Shown here piece by piece: positions 49,501 through 57,179 of a stretch of DNA of 64,000 nucleotides. Source of the stretch: Crossiella cryophila (GTDB lineage: Bacteria; Actinomycetota; Actinomycetes; Mycobacteriales; Pseudonocardiaceae); NCBI RefSeq assembly GCF_014204915.1, contig NZ_JACHMH010000001.1:5543501-5607500 (forward strand), written 5' to 3'. A program made the translations under genes and the position numbers. The notes below the pieces were generated by a model. The model was not told where the DNA came from and made no database searches. It saw nothing but the letters and a program-made list of their open reading frames with translations. The first letter of the stretch is position 1, and every line of letters starts with the position of its first letter.

Positions 49501-49684
49501 TCTTGATCCGCATGCCCGCGGCGAAGAGCACGCTGGACCACTGGGTGTCGGTGAGGGAGACCGGTGGCTCGGCACCGGCGTGCACTGGCTGGACGGTACC
49601 GGCCAGCAGGGCGGCGGACAGGGTGGTGATCACGAGCACCCGTCCGCCGCCGACTGTTCTTGACAACAGTTTCACGTCTCGCAT
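46508..49684 (-). CDS. Large secreted protein with coiled coil and glycine-rich hydrophobic core
   Basis: The 1058-residue protein has a signal peptide (GGGRVLVITTLSAALLAG then VHAG at its end). The N-terminal half is helical with long coiled-coil-like stretches (APAQDKLDAATQQLTDLLKA, KAAVEQAAREAKDRQKIIDD). A Gly/Ala hydrophobic segment (TGIGATFGGIGAVVGAAVGL and onward to about residue 400) is followed by another helical pair with heptads (RSLEIIHETMNKRFDRID, MRTGFAELGQLIQQVGANLA). The C-terminal part is Cys-containing and rich in aromatic residues. The helix-hydrophobic hairpin-helix order resembles alpha-helical pore-forming toxins, but no family is recognised. Start at 49684 gives a proper signal peptide. 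Confidence 0.85.
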   Translation of the reverse strand: MRDVKLLSRTVGGGRVLVITTLSAALLAGTVQPVHAGAEPPVSLTDTQWSSVLFAAGMRIKNDGLDLDKDVIASAELLDWRAANPGADARTVRIHLGELRSAFNSKLSAEQTRQPHAEILRRLLTITYDTPGTVITGPRLTRLLAVVAGRDLTQAVKTRQQRLTGAQQGLDLDAAFAGFESEVWAAVHELAARDAVFAAGWREQIGAAAPGQPFALDATADVNTLKSLPVLRDMVNVDAFKASGERGRTAFVAEGARQLAPAQDKLDAATQQLTDLLKATEGGQPMPGTEVPAPDKAAVEQAAREAKDRQKIIDDAKGVVEYVVGALKYLDDGASAKLKMWAETAYKIATQANQLIAAVKTLAAATGIGATFGGIGAVVGAAVGLVQIFAGLLGGADKQAQQQIMDVINRGFQNVQRSLEIIHETMNKRFDRIDSALNTIYTEMRTGFAELGQLIQQVGANLAVVHDQLLTLQTRLQSFGKAILDGLSDGQKVEFLNAVTQYVDYPAYNNGATLPSYDNHYVPAVSRFLTMGTDVARNSTFTAHNYTDTDALSVLGHKGASGSVDWLANYANQNYGTQFTVSQPGVGVSNVDLWASAARAYYLTALQNPKLAGQEGPAQQRATDLINTGAEVSRQTKRFNAPDLAREDKVSALYRGLATDYKSKLDNFLSATGSDTLRKRSPVMADGRQFDLFNPYQQLTTEQNAKLSPPPPTTRSCDGSHWAEIKTPPFIDELDSVHARAYPFRIGRWIDPGWGLQVCYEGATVTRSPTEAICTSSNCQYTFHTRLDIRFFESVTGPPGPPRRWRQLNGIKYFPTCIWNGRPGQPAPPPPHCSNSDVSPNLEQALQADVRYTHRFDQNHHFPVEGDPVAELISERQARFYDVVAYELSKDGIAAGHALNNTVLLYQAYTDLGFPRAKLNDDQLHALLYGAHGLIANRPPVPGSVGSPMLTALYQQAAKAQREGGGKLVLNLLNDTKPSETPIDCASFRAVGVDPISRCLQQIGAARGDRLYQRMSTQFRAVADGTQTQTLPLVDEVLDTLKLARQHARASYPNGVSN

Positions 49685-49791
49685 CGTGTCGGGGTGTCCG
49701 GTGATCCGATCACCCACGGCCGGACCGCGATCAGCGCGTCATTCGGTGGCCGCCGGGTCGCGCGAAAGGGCTGAGATGGCCGCGCTTCCGG

Positions 49792-50010
49792 TCAGTTCCG
49801 TTGTGCCACCAGGGTTTCCAGGCGCGGCACGATCGCGGCCGGGGTCGGTGTGGCCAGGATCTCCCGTCGCAGCCGTTGGATTCCCTCCTGCGCGCTGTCC
49901 GCCAGCACCGAGCCGACCGTGGACTTGATCTCGTCCAGCCCGGCGTGGGCCAGTGCCTCGCCGCTGAGGTCCTCGAAGATCGTGATCAGCGATTTGGCCA
50001 GGGTGTCCAT
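49792..50010 (-). CDS. C-terminal fragment of an unidentified gene
   Basis: A 72-residue frame, MDTLAKSLITIFEDLSGEAL..., ends at 49792 and is helical and acidic. Upstream of its ATG the frame runs into the rmlA remnant as nonsense residues, so the original 5' part is probably lost at the recombination junction near 50070. It may still be expressed as a small protein. No family recognised. Confidence 0.4.
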   Translation of the reverse strand: MDTLAKSLITIFEDLSGEALAHAGLDEIKSTVGSVLADSAQEGIQRLRREILATPTPAAIVPRLETLVAQRN

Positions 50011-50074
50011 GTCCTCGGTGGATTCAGCGGGTTCGGGGTCGAGCAGCACCAGCTGCGGCGGGGCGGGCTGCCAG

Positions 50075-50428
50075 GTGGCGCTGGTGCTGGGCGACAACAT
50101 CTTCCAGGGCACCGGTTTCTCCCGGGTGCTCACCTGCGCGCGCAAGGATCTCGACCAGGCAGGCCGCCTGGTCTCGATGGAGGAGAAGCCCAGCAACCCC
50201 AAGCCGGACCAGGCGATCACCGGCCTGTACTGCTACGACAACGACGTCTTCGACATCGCCCGCGGCATCAAGCCCTCCGACCGCGGCGAACTGGAGATCA
50301 CCGACGTCAACCGGGTCGACGTGGAACAGGGCCGAGGGCAGCTCATCCCGCTCGGCCACGCCATGATCGACTCGGCCTACGGCCGCTATGTGATGGAGGT
50401 GGCGCGCACGCTGGCCTCGCCGGGCTGA
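50075..50428 (+). pseudogene. rmlA: Deleted remnant of glucose-1-phosphate thymidylyltransferase
   Basis: The plus-strand frame encodes LVLGDNIFQGTGFSRVL, then GRLVSMEEKPSNPKPD, then AITGLYCYDNDVFDIARGIK, then GELEITDVNRVDVEQGRGQL, and ends SAYGRYVMEVA. These are successive RmlA segments, but the N-terminal nucleotide-binding part, a piece between the first two segments and about 70 residues before the last one are missing. An intact RmlA is about 290 residues and makes dTDP-glucose. The remnant overlaps the truncated-looking 3' end of the TPR gene and adjoins the fragment at 49792-50010, marking a recombination scar. Confidence 0.85.
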
Positions 50429-51666
50429 AGGACCGCCACCGCCTCCTTGATCCGGCCGAGGCTGATGAGGTGGCCTGCCAGCACGTGGGAGTGGGCGGGG
50501 GCGTGCGCGGCCAGGACCGTGACCGCCTCCTCGGTGCGGCCGTGCTCGGCGAGCAGGTCGGAGATGGTCCAGGCCGCGTAGGCGGTGTCGCCCTCGGGGT
50601 GCGCCCGCGCCTGTTCGAGCGCGTCGTCGAGCTGGCCGCAGGCGGCCAGGAGCGGAAGCCGCAGCCGGAAGAAGTCCCACTCCTCCTCGCCGTCGCGGCG
50701 CGCCGTGAGGATGTCGAGGTAGGCCAGGCCCTCCCGGGCCCGGCCATGGTCGGTGTACAGGGTGCAGAGCGTCTCGACGATCCAGTCCTCCGCGCCGTCG
50801 GGCTCATCGGTGAGCGCGCGCAGCACCTCGATCGCCTGCTCGCCCCGGCCATGCCGGAGGAGCAGCTGCGCCAGCTCGAACGAACCATGGGACTGCCGGT
50901 ACACGGCGATCGCGCCTGCCAGGTCACCGCGCTCCTCCAGCACCTCGGCCAGGCGCTTCGCGGCGTGCCCCTGGGAGTCCGACGCCGCGTACGCCCGCAG
51001 TTCCGCTAGCCGGTCATGCCTGGCCAGCAGATCGGCCAACTGGTCGCGGTCGTGCAGCAGGGTGATCGCCTCGTCGAGGTGGCCCTGGCGCTCGCGGATC
51101 TTGGCCAGCAGGAGGATCGCGGTGTCCTGGTCGAGGCCGCGGCAGCACCACGGATCAGCGCACCGGTGCTCGGCCGGGATCCTCGCGGCCAGCTGCGCGG
51201 CGAGTTCCTCGTCCCGGCCCGCTCCCTCGGCCACCTCCACCAGCGCGGTGGCCAGGCCCCAGTCGTCCATTCCGGGGCTCAGCAACGTGATCGCCTCCTC
51301 CTGGCGCCCGTTCCTGGCCAGCAGCCGCCCGAAGAACTCCAGCGAGAGTCCGACGGTCCTGGGGTACGGCCGGGTGAACTCGATCGCCTCCGCGGCCCGC
51401 CCCCAGCTCTCCAGCAGTTCCGCCTGGGTGCGGGCGGCGGGCCACCAGCCCGTGGCGACGTAGGGAGCGAGCACCGCCAACGCCTCGGCCTGCCGCCCCT
51501 GCTCGCCGAGCAGCCGGGCCCATTCCCGCGCGCAGAACCATTCCCCGCGGCCTGCCTGGAACTCGACCTCTTTCTGGTGGCCGAGTTCCAGGAGCCGGGA
51601 GACCAGGAGCGGCGGAATGCAGTCGGACTGGGTCCGGGCCCGGCGGTCGAGTTCAGCGGCGTCCAT
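50386..51666 (-). CDS. Tetratricopeptide-like repeat protein, C-terminus possibly altered
   Basis: The 426-residue protein consists of repeating helix pairs with the theme GRxxEAIxxLxxL (QGRQAEALAVLAPYV, NGRQEEAITLLSPGM, RGEQAIEVLRALTDEP, HGRTEEAVTVLAAHA), a TPR-like solenoid without an N-terminal effector domain. It should mediate protein interactions. The last residues (PGEASVRATSIT) come from the rmlA remnant read on the opposite strand, so the original end is probably lost. Related actinobacterial proteins are of similar length. Confidence 0.8.
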   Translation of the reverse strand: MDAAELDRRARTQSDCIPPLLVSRLLELGHQKEVEFQAGRGEWFCAREWARLLGEQGRQAEALAVLAPYVATGWWPAARTQAELLESWGRAAEAIEFTRPYPRTVGLSLEFFGRLLARNGRQEEAITLLSPGMDDWGLATALVEVAEGAGRDEELAAQLAARIPAEHRCADPWCCRGLDQDTAILLLAKIRERQGHLDEAITLLHDRDQLADLLARHDRLAELRAYAASDSQGHAAKRLAEVLEERGDLAGAIAVYRQSHGSFELAQLLLRHGRGEQAIEVLRALTDEPDGAEDWIVETLCTLYTDHGRAREGLAYLDILTARRDGEEEWDFFRLRLPLLAACGQLDDALEQARAHPEGDTAYAAWTISDLLAEHGRTEEAVTVLAAHAPAHSHVLAGHLISLGRIKEAVAVLQPGEASVRATSIT

Positions 51667-51710
51667 GCCAGCGCACCCTAGCGAACCCGCGGGCGCCCCT
51701 GGTCGGACCG

Positions 51711-52718
51711 TCAGCCGCCTGCGGTGCAGGGCAGGGTGCCGCGGCGCAGGGCGTGGCCGCCGGTGTTGCCGTCATCGGCCCACACCACTGATTTCCGGCC
51801 GCCGGCACAGGTCGAGGGCGGCGCGATGGCGAAGCCCTCGTTGTTCAGGTTGGCCAGTTGCGTGGGGCGGTCGTAGGTGGCGGTCGCGGTGAACTTGCCG
51901 CCGCGGACCTCCAGCGTGGCTGAACGGCCCTTGCAGGTGTTGTCGCAGGTGGCCCACACCCGGCCGGTGTCGGCCTCGAACTCCAGGCCCATGATCGCCG
52001 GGAGGCCGCTGGGGATGGTGGCGACCCGGGTGTAGCCGCCGCCGGACTGGTTGAGGGCGTAGGCGTAGATCACGCCGTTGTTCTCCAGGCCGACGAGGTA
52101 CAGGCCGGTGCCGTGGCCGGGGTAGGAATCGGGGCGGTACGGGGCCTTTGTCCGTTCGTCCTGGAAGCCGCGGGCGGTGAGCACGCTGTCCGGGACCCAG
52201 GTGATGGCCTCTGGTCCACTGTTCGCGGCCACCTTGGGCAGGTCCGCGGTGAGGTCCCATTCCGCGGTGGCGTTGAGGGACGAAGCGGTGCTCGCCGGGT
52301 CGAAGCGCAGGATCTTGGCCAGGCTGACCTTGTCGTTGTCGCCGTCGCGCTCGGTGGCCGCGAAGATCCCGTCCGGGGTGGCCGTCACGCCCTCCGCGTC
52401 GGGATCGCCCTTGCCGTTGCGGTAATGCAGGGCTTTACCGGCCGCCCAGCCGCCGCTGGGATCCGGTCGCCAGTTCGCACCGTCCGGGACCAGGCGGTAC
52501 AGGGTGCCGGGGCCGTTCTTCACCGCCCACAGCACGCCGGGGCTCTGGAAGGACAGGCCGCTCAGGTTGCCGCCGAAGACGTTCGCGTTGTCAGCGGTGC
52601 TGACCTCGGGGCCACCCGGCCACTTGCCGTTGGGCGGTGCGGCCGCCGCGGCCATGGCGGGCAGGCTCACCGCGAGCACGGACAGGGCAACGAGGACAGG
52701 TCTGCTGTGGACGCGCAT
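51711..52718 (-). CDS. Secreted esterase-like/phytase-type beta-propeller protein
   Basis: The 335-residue protein has a signal peptide (RPVLVALSVLAVSLPAM, AAAAAPP). The mature part has propeller-style strands, with FGGNLSGLSFQSPGVLWAVKN, DPDAEGVTATPDGIFAATERD, AITWVPDSV and IMGLEFEADTGRVWATCD, similar to PF13449 (esterase-like activity of phytase). Start at 52718 follows AAGGAGAG. Cys pairs (CDNTC, TCAGG) suit an exported protein. Enzymatic activity is not certain. Confidence 0.85.
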   Translation of the reverse strand: MRVHSRPVLVALSVLAVSLPAMAAAAAPPNGKWPGGPEVSTADNANVFGGNLSGLSFQSPGVLWAVKNGPGTLYRLVPDGANWRPDPSGGWAAGKALHYRNGKGDPDAEGVTATPDGIFAATERDGDNDKVSLAKILRFDPASTASSLNATAEWDLTADLPKVAANSGPEAITWVPDSVLTARGFQDERTKAPYRPDSYPGHGTGLYLVGLENNGVIYAYALNQSGGGYTRVATIPSGLPAIMGLEFEADTGRVWATCDNTCKGRSATLEVRGGKFTATATYDRPTQLANLNNEGFAIAPPSTCAGGRKSVVWADDGNTGGHALRRGTLPCTAGG

Positions 52719-52847
52719 GGGGACTCTCCTTGACGCAGGGGCCATGGCGGCGGCTGGTACGGCAAGGTCTGCGAAACAGTTAGGAAAGATAGTTAACAAA
52801 TGGCACGGTACCGCCCCTCACCCCGCCCGTCCAGTGTGGATTACCAC

Positions 52848-53948
52848 CTACCCGGTCAGCTCCGCGACGACCCGGTCCGGGGACGGCATGGCCGCGATCT
52901 CCGCCGCGATCCGGCGTGCCGCGGCCCGCGGACCCGGGTCGGCGAGCAGGGCTTCGGCCAGCGTGGTCACGGCCTCGCTGGTGACGTCGTCCGGCAGCAG
53001 GCGGGCGCCCGCACCGGCGGTGACCACGGCCTCGGCGTTGCCGAACTGGTCGGCGGCCCGTGGCAGCAGGAGTTGCGGCAGACCGGCCTGGAACGCGCCC
53101 AGCATGGTGCCGCTGCCGCCGTGGTGCACGACCAGGTCGGCCCTGGGCAACAGATCCTGCTGCGCCACCCAGGACTCGACCCGCACGTTGCCGGGCACCT
53201 CGCCCAGTGCGGCGGCCGGCACGGTGGGGCCGGTGGTGACCAGCACGTCCACCGGCAGCGTCGCCAGTCCGAACAGGCTCTGCCGCAACAGTTCTGGGGT
53301 GGCGAACGCGGTGCCCAGGGTGAGGTAGACCAGCGGGCGGCGGCGGACCGGCGGTGGCGCGCCGGGCGGGGACCAGCCGACCGGGCGCAGCGGGATCCGG
53401 TCCGCGGTGGCCAGGAAACCGGGCGCTTGCACCGATTCCGGGCAGATGTCGAGCACCCGACCGCTGTGCAGGACAGTCGCGGCGTCCAGCCCGGCGTCCT
53501 CGACCAGCTCGGTGAAGACCCAGTTGATCATCTTCCAGGTGGGGCCTGGGTCGACCCGGCCGAAAGTGTGTGCCAGCACCGGAATCCCGGCCTGGGCCCC
53601 GGCCAGGGCCGCGCCGAGGGTGGTCACGTCGTGGATCAGGAGTTCGGTGCGGTGCCTGGCGAGCAGCACCGCCAGGTCCTCGGCCCACTGCCGGGCCATG
53701 ACCTGGCCGAGCGCGTGCCCGACCTGCCGGTCCCCGGCCTGGACACCCGCCGCCGTGGCCGCCGCGAGCGCCTCGGGCAGGCCCATCCCGGCCGGTACCG
53801 CGGGCAGGCCGGCCGCGTGCAGCACCGGCAGGAACGGGGCTCCGGCAGCGAAGACGACGTCGTGTCCGGCCCGGATGGCGGCCTGGGCGAGTGGCACCAG
53901 CGGGTAGGTGTGGCCGTGGGCGGCCATCGCGGCGAACAGCAGGCGCAT
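52848..53948 (-). CDS. Glycosyltransferase of the MGT/GT1 type
   Basis: The 366-residue protein has the GT1 B-fold: N-terminal FAAMAAHGHTYPLVPLAQAA and the C-terminal nucleotide-sugar motif DLVVHHGGSGTMLGAFQAGLPQLLLP with PRAADQFGNA. GT1 enzymes of this kind glycosylate macrolides, aromatic compounds or lipids with UDP- or dTDP-sugars. It starts one base after the DUF6817 gene stop and is cotranscribed. Aglycone unknown; the rmlA remnant nearby is not a supply of dTDP-glucose. Confidence 0.92.
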   Translation of the reverse strand: MRLLFAAMAAHGHTYPLVPLAQAAIRAGHDVVFAAGAPFLPVLHAAGLPAVPAGMGLPEALAAATAAGVQAGDRQVGHALGQVMARQWAEDLAVLLARHRTELLIHDVTTLGAALAGAQAGIPVLAHTFGRVDPGPTWKMINWVFTELVEDAGLDAATVLHSGRVLDICPESVQAPGFLATADRIPLRPVGWSPPGAPPPVRRRPLVYLTLGTAFATPELLRQSLFGLATLPVDVLVTTGPTVPAAALGEVPGNVRVESWVAQQDLLPRADLVVHHGGSGTMLGAFQAGLPQLLLPRAADQFGNAEAVVTAGAGARLLPDDVTSEAVTTLAEALLADPGPRAAARRIAAEIAAMPSPDRVVAELTG

Positions 53949-53949
53949 G

Positions 53950-54483
53950 TCAGCGCTCGAGCAGGCGCTGGAGGTCGGTGCGCAGGGCTTCGGCGGCCAC
54001 CGGCGACCAGGCGGTGAACAGCTCGCGGAAGTAGTCGCCGTGCTTGGCCAGCAGGGTGGGGTCCTGCTCGATCACGTCGAGTTCGTTGACGATACTGAGG
54101 TCCACGAACTCGGCCAGCCGGTCACCGGAGAGCGTGCGCACCTCGCCGGTGAAACGGTCGGTGACCTCGCCGGTGGCCACCAGCCCTGGCCAGCTGCGAT
54201 CCCGGTCGCAGGACCCGTACCGGTAGACCAGCTCCTCGGCGGCCGCGCCGATCAGGGCACGCAGCGGGGCGCGATCCTGCCAGTCGAGCAGGGCCAGGGC
54301 GAAGCCGTCGGTGCCGTAGGCGGCGTGGGTCAGCCCGGCCAGCTGGACGTCCTGACTGTGCCCCAGCCCGGCGAGGCGGTCCCGCACCCGGCCCAGGTGG
54401 GCGTACAGGGTGCCGCCGGGATGGGCGATCTCCTCGGTTCCCTTGTGCCGCAACCAGGCCAGCACCTCGGTCTGCACGCTCAT
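53950..54483 (-). CDS. DUF6817 (HD-like) family protein
   Basis: The 177-residue helical protein has HPGGTLYAHLGRVRDRLAGLG then LAGLTHAAYGTDGF, the order of His residues of DUF6817 proteins, which resemble the HD fold, and a later FTGEVRTLSGDRLAEFVDL stretch. Function is not established. It is the first gene of a two-gene unit with the glycosyltransferase, and its promoter is likely in the repeat-rich region that begins 39 bases upstream of its start. Confidence 0.75.
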   Translation of the reverse strand: MSVQTEVLAWLRHKGTEEIAHPGGTLYAHLGRVRDRLAGLGHSQDVQLAGLTHAAYGTDGFALALLDWQDRAPLRALIGAAAEELVYRYGSCDRDRSWPGLVATGEVTDRFTGEVRTLSGDRLAEFVDLSIVNELDVIEQDPTLLAKHGDYFRELFTAWSPVAAEALRTDLQRLLER

Positions 54484-54521
54484 ACAGCCAATCCTAAGCA
54501 CCCGCTCCGCACCCCGCCGGC

Positions 54522-54642
54522 GTGTTGGCCGTTGTCGTACACAGTGTTGGCCGAACTGGTACGCCATTCGGCCAACACACCGCCCACAACGGCCAACACA
54601 CCGCCCACAACGGCCAACACACCGTACGAGAACGGCCAACAC
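54522..54642. repeat. Array of six GTGTTGGCCG/CGGCCAACAC elements
   Basis: Two GTGTTGGCCG copies (54522, 54544) are followed by four CGGCCAACAC copies (54569, 54590, 54611, 54633). CGGCCAACACACCGCCCACAA is repeated twice in tandem with a 21-base period, and the third and fourth copies continue it. The outer copies form a 19-base inverted repeat (54522-54540/54624-54642, one mismatch) and the inner ones a perfect 12-base repeat (54544-54555/54567-54578). It fills the divergent promoter between the DUF6817 and M1 peptidase genes. Confidence 0.85.
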
Positions 54643-54714
54643 GGGGGGTTGCTGCGACGGGACCGCGACATGTCCACCATCCGGTGGGGACAGGGCTGGA
54701 GGACGGTGGGGGGC

Positions 54715-56073
54715 ATGAAACCCATCACTGGGCAACGGTCTCGACGAGTCGGCGGCGTTCTGCTTGCCGCTGTGCTGGCGGGCACGGTGGCCGGGGCCGG
54801 TACGGCGGCCGCCGGGACCGCCGAGGACCTCGATGTCACCGCCTACGACCTCACCCTGGATCACCGGCCCGAGGTCCAGACCCTGCGCGGCACGGCCGTG
54901 ATCAGCGCCAAGGCCAGGACCGCGCTGGACCGCGTCACCCTCCGCCTCGCCGGGTTGCGGGTCACCTCGGTCACGGTTGACTCGGTCCCGGCGAAGTCCT
55001 TCGCGCACAACGCCGACGACGAACTCCGCATCACGCCCGCGACCCCGATCCGTCCCGGCGCGGACTTCCGGCTGCGGATCGAGTACGGCGGCACGCCCGG
55101 TCCCGGCTGGCTGGCCACCACCACCGGCGGGGCCAATGCGTTCCTTGGCAGCTCCCGGTCCTGGTTCCCGGTCCGTGACCAGGCCAGGGACAAGGCGGAC
55201 TTCCACCTGGCGATGACCGTGCCGGCCGGCTGGGGCGTGGTCTCGGTCGGCCGGGAGGGACAGCGGGACGCCGGGTCGAGCACGTTCCACTGGGCCGAAC
55301 CCGAGGTCGACCCCGACCACGTGAGCGTGTCCATCGACCGGTTCACCACCGAGCGCGGCGCCCTGGCCGACGGCACCCCGGTGGTCACCGCGTACGCGCC
55401 GGGCCTGCGGGCGGCGACCAAGCCCCTGGCCGACCGGCTGCCGGAGGTCCTCGACTTCCTCTCCGGCAAGTTCGGCCGCTACCCCTTCGACGCGGCGGGC
55501 AACGTCTTCCTCCAGGTCGGCGACGACGCACCGGCCACCGCGCCGCAGACCCGCCCGGTCTACCTCGGCGCGGGCAACCCGCGGTACATGACCCTGGAGA
55601 CGGTCGTGCACGAGCAGGCCCACCAGTGGTACGGGATCTCCACCGCGCCCCGGCTGCCCGCGGACAGCTGCCTGTCCGAATGCTTCGCCTCCTACGCGCC
55701 CTGGCTGTGGCAGGAGGCCAAGGAGGGCGCGGACCTGGATACCCGCTACCGCCAGATCGTCGCCGCGAAACGGGGCGAACCCGCGTTCTGGGAGCCGCTG
55801 TACCAGCCGGGCGTGACACCGGGGATCACGATGTACAACAAGGGCCCGCTCGCCCTGCACGCGTTGCGCAGGCAGCTCGGCGAGCAGGCGTTCGACCGGC
55901 TGCTGCGCCGGTGGCCGCAGGAGCACCGGGCGTCCTATGCGGACTGGCCGCGGTTCGAGGCCCTGGCGAAGGAGGTGTCCGGACAGGACCTGGACGGCTT
56001 CTTCACCGCCTGGTTCCGCGGCGCCACGGTGCCAGCCGACGTATACCTGTGGCCGGGCCCGCTGAAACCGTGA
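54715..56073 (+). CDS. Secreted M1-family metallopeptidase
   Basis: The 452-residue protein has a signal peptide (GGVLLAAVLAGTVAGAGT) and a M1-type catalytic domain. HEQAH (299-303) and E322 (SECFAS) give the HExxH-x18-E zinc site; W and Y follow as in M1 enzymes. The N-terminal beta domain is intact but the protein is shorter than classical aminopeptidase N, as in secreted actinobacterial relatives. It should trim N-terminal residues of peptides outside the cell. It lies divergent to the DUF6817 gene. Confidence 0.92.
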   Translation: MKPITGQRSRRVGGVLLAAVLAGTVAGAGTAAAGTAEDLDVTAYDLTLDHRPEVQTLRGTAVISAKARTALDRVTLRLAGLRVTSVTVDSVPAKSFAHNADDELRITPATPIRPGADFRLRIEYGGTPGPGWLATTTGGANAFLGSSRSWFPVRDQARDKADFHLAMTVPAGWGVVSVGREGQRDAGSSTFHWAEPEVDPDHVSVSIDRFTTERGALADGTPVVTAYAPGLRAATKPLADRLPEVLDFLSGKFGRYPFDAAGNVFLQVGDDAPATAPQTRPVYLGAGNPRYMTLETVVHEQAHQWYGISTAPRLPADSCLSECFASYAPWLWQEAKEGADLDTRYRQIVAAKRGEPAFWEPLYQPGVTPGITMYNKGPLALHALRRQLGEQAFDRLLRRWPQEHRASYADWPRFEALAKEVSGQDLDGFFTAWFRGATVPADVYLWPGPLKP

Positions 56074-56117
56074 TCTGAGTCACGGAACTCACCTACCCCC
56101 AACGGGCAGTACAGAGT

Positions 56118-57179
56118 GTGAAGCCCACCACGGAGTTCCGGCAGTTGCCGTCGTTGACCGGCTTGCGGTGGGTCGCCGCGCTCATCGTTTTCCTTTACCA
56201 CGTAAGAAACTTCGGCTACTTCGACGGCCCGGCCGGCGGTGTGGTGCACTGGGCCTTCGACGCCGGCGCGACGGGCGTGTCCTTCTTCTTCATCCTCTCC
56301 GGGTTCGTGCTCGCCTGGTCAGCCAGACCAGGCGAGCCGGTGACCACGTTCTGGCGCAGGCGATTCGCCCGGATCTACCCGGTGCACCTGGTCACCGCGG
56401 CGCTCGCGGTGCTCCTCGGCGCCACCCTGGTCCCCGGCCTGTTACCCGGCAGTGGCAACGAAACCGCGGCCAACCTGCTGCTGATCAGCTCCTGGTGGCC
56501 GGACTGGTGGCAGGCACTCAACCCGGTCAGCTGGTCACTGGTCTGCGAGGCGTTCTTCTACCTGTGCTTCCCGCTGCTGTTCGTGTTGCTGCGCAAGGGA
56601 TCGGCGGCCTGGCTGTACGGGATCGCCGCCGCCGCGGTGCTGGTGGTGCTCGTCTTGCCGTTCCTGGGGCTGGCGCTGTACTCCTTCCCGTTGGCCAGGC
56701 TGCCCGAGTTCGTGCTCGGGGTCGCGCTGGGACTGTTGGTGCGCAACGGTTGCTGGCGCGGCCCTGGCCTGGACGTGGCGGTCGGGGTGACCCTGGTCGG
56801 CTACTTCCTCACCGCCCAGGTGCCCGGCGAATTCCGCTTCGCCGCCTGCACCGTGCTCGGATTCGCCCTGCTGCTGCCTGCCGCGGCCGTGGCCGACGTG
56901 ACCGGCGCGCCCTCGCTGTGGCGGCGGCCCGCGCTGGTCCGGCTGGGGGAGTGGTCCTTCGCCTTCTACATGGTCCACCTGCTGGTGCTGCGCCTGGCCG
57001 AGGTCGTCCTGGGCACCGCGCCCAGACTGCCGTTCTGGTGGGCGCTGACCGCGTTCGTCACCGTGTTCGCCGTCTCGCTGCTGCTGTCCTGGCTGCTGTA
57101 TGAACAGGTGGAGAAGCCCGCCCGCCGCTTGTTGTTGCGCCGCTGGAGCACACCCCGGCTCAAGGTGGTGCGGGCGTGA
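56118..57179 (+). CDS. Acyltransferase-3 family membrane protein (OafA/YrhL-like)
   Basis: The 353-residue protein has about ten membrane helices, starting LTGLRWVAALIVFLYHVRNF, which contains the conserved catalytic His of acyltransferase-3 proteins. It also has FFILSGFVLAW, the RIYPVH motif and AWSLVCEAFFYLCFP-type EAxFY motif. It moves acyl groups across or to the outer surface of the membrane. Its stop overlaps the SGNH gene start as GTGA, so both are made together. GTG start at 56118 has only a weak binding site. Confidence 0.92.
   Translation: MKPTTEFRQLPSLTGLRWVAALIVFLYHVRNFGYFDGPAGGVVHWAFDAGATGVSFFFILSGFVLAWSARPGEPVTTFWRRRFARIYPVHLVTAALAVLLGATLVPGLLPGSGNETAANLLLISSWWPDWWQALNPVSWSLVCEAFFYLCFPLLFVLLRKGSAAWLYGIAAAAVLVVLVLPFLGLALYSFPLARLPEFVLGVALGLLVRNGCWRGPGLDVAVGVTLVGYFLTAQVPGEFRFAACTVLGFALLLPAAAVADVTGAPSLWRRPALVRLGEWSFAFYMVHLLVLRLAEVVLGTAPRLPFWWALTAFVTVFAVSLLLSWLLYEQVEKPARRLLLRRWSTPRLKVVRA

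Noticed and set aside
48014-49663. Long plus-strand frame opposite the giant secreted protein
   Set aside because: Antisense reading of high-G+C codons, rich in Gly/Arg/His/Val, with no motif or binding site; the minus-strand gene is clearly the real one.
54480-54839. Minus-strand frame with VLAVVGG repeats across the GTGTTGGCCG array
   Set aside because: It runs through the M1 peptidase start and an obvious repeat-DNA region; the repeats are DNA elements, not a coding design.
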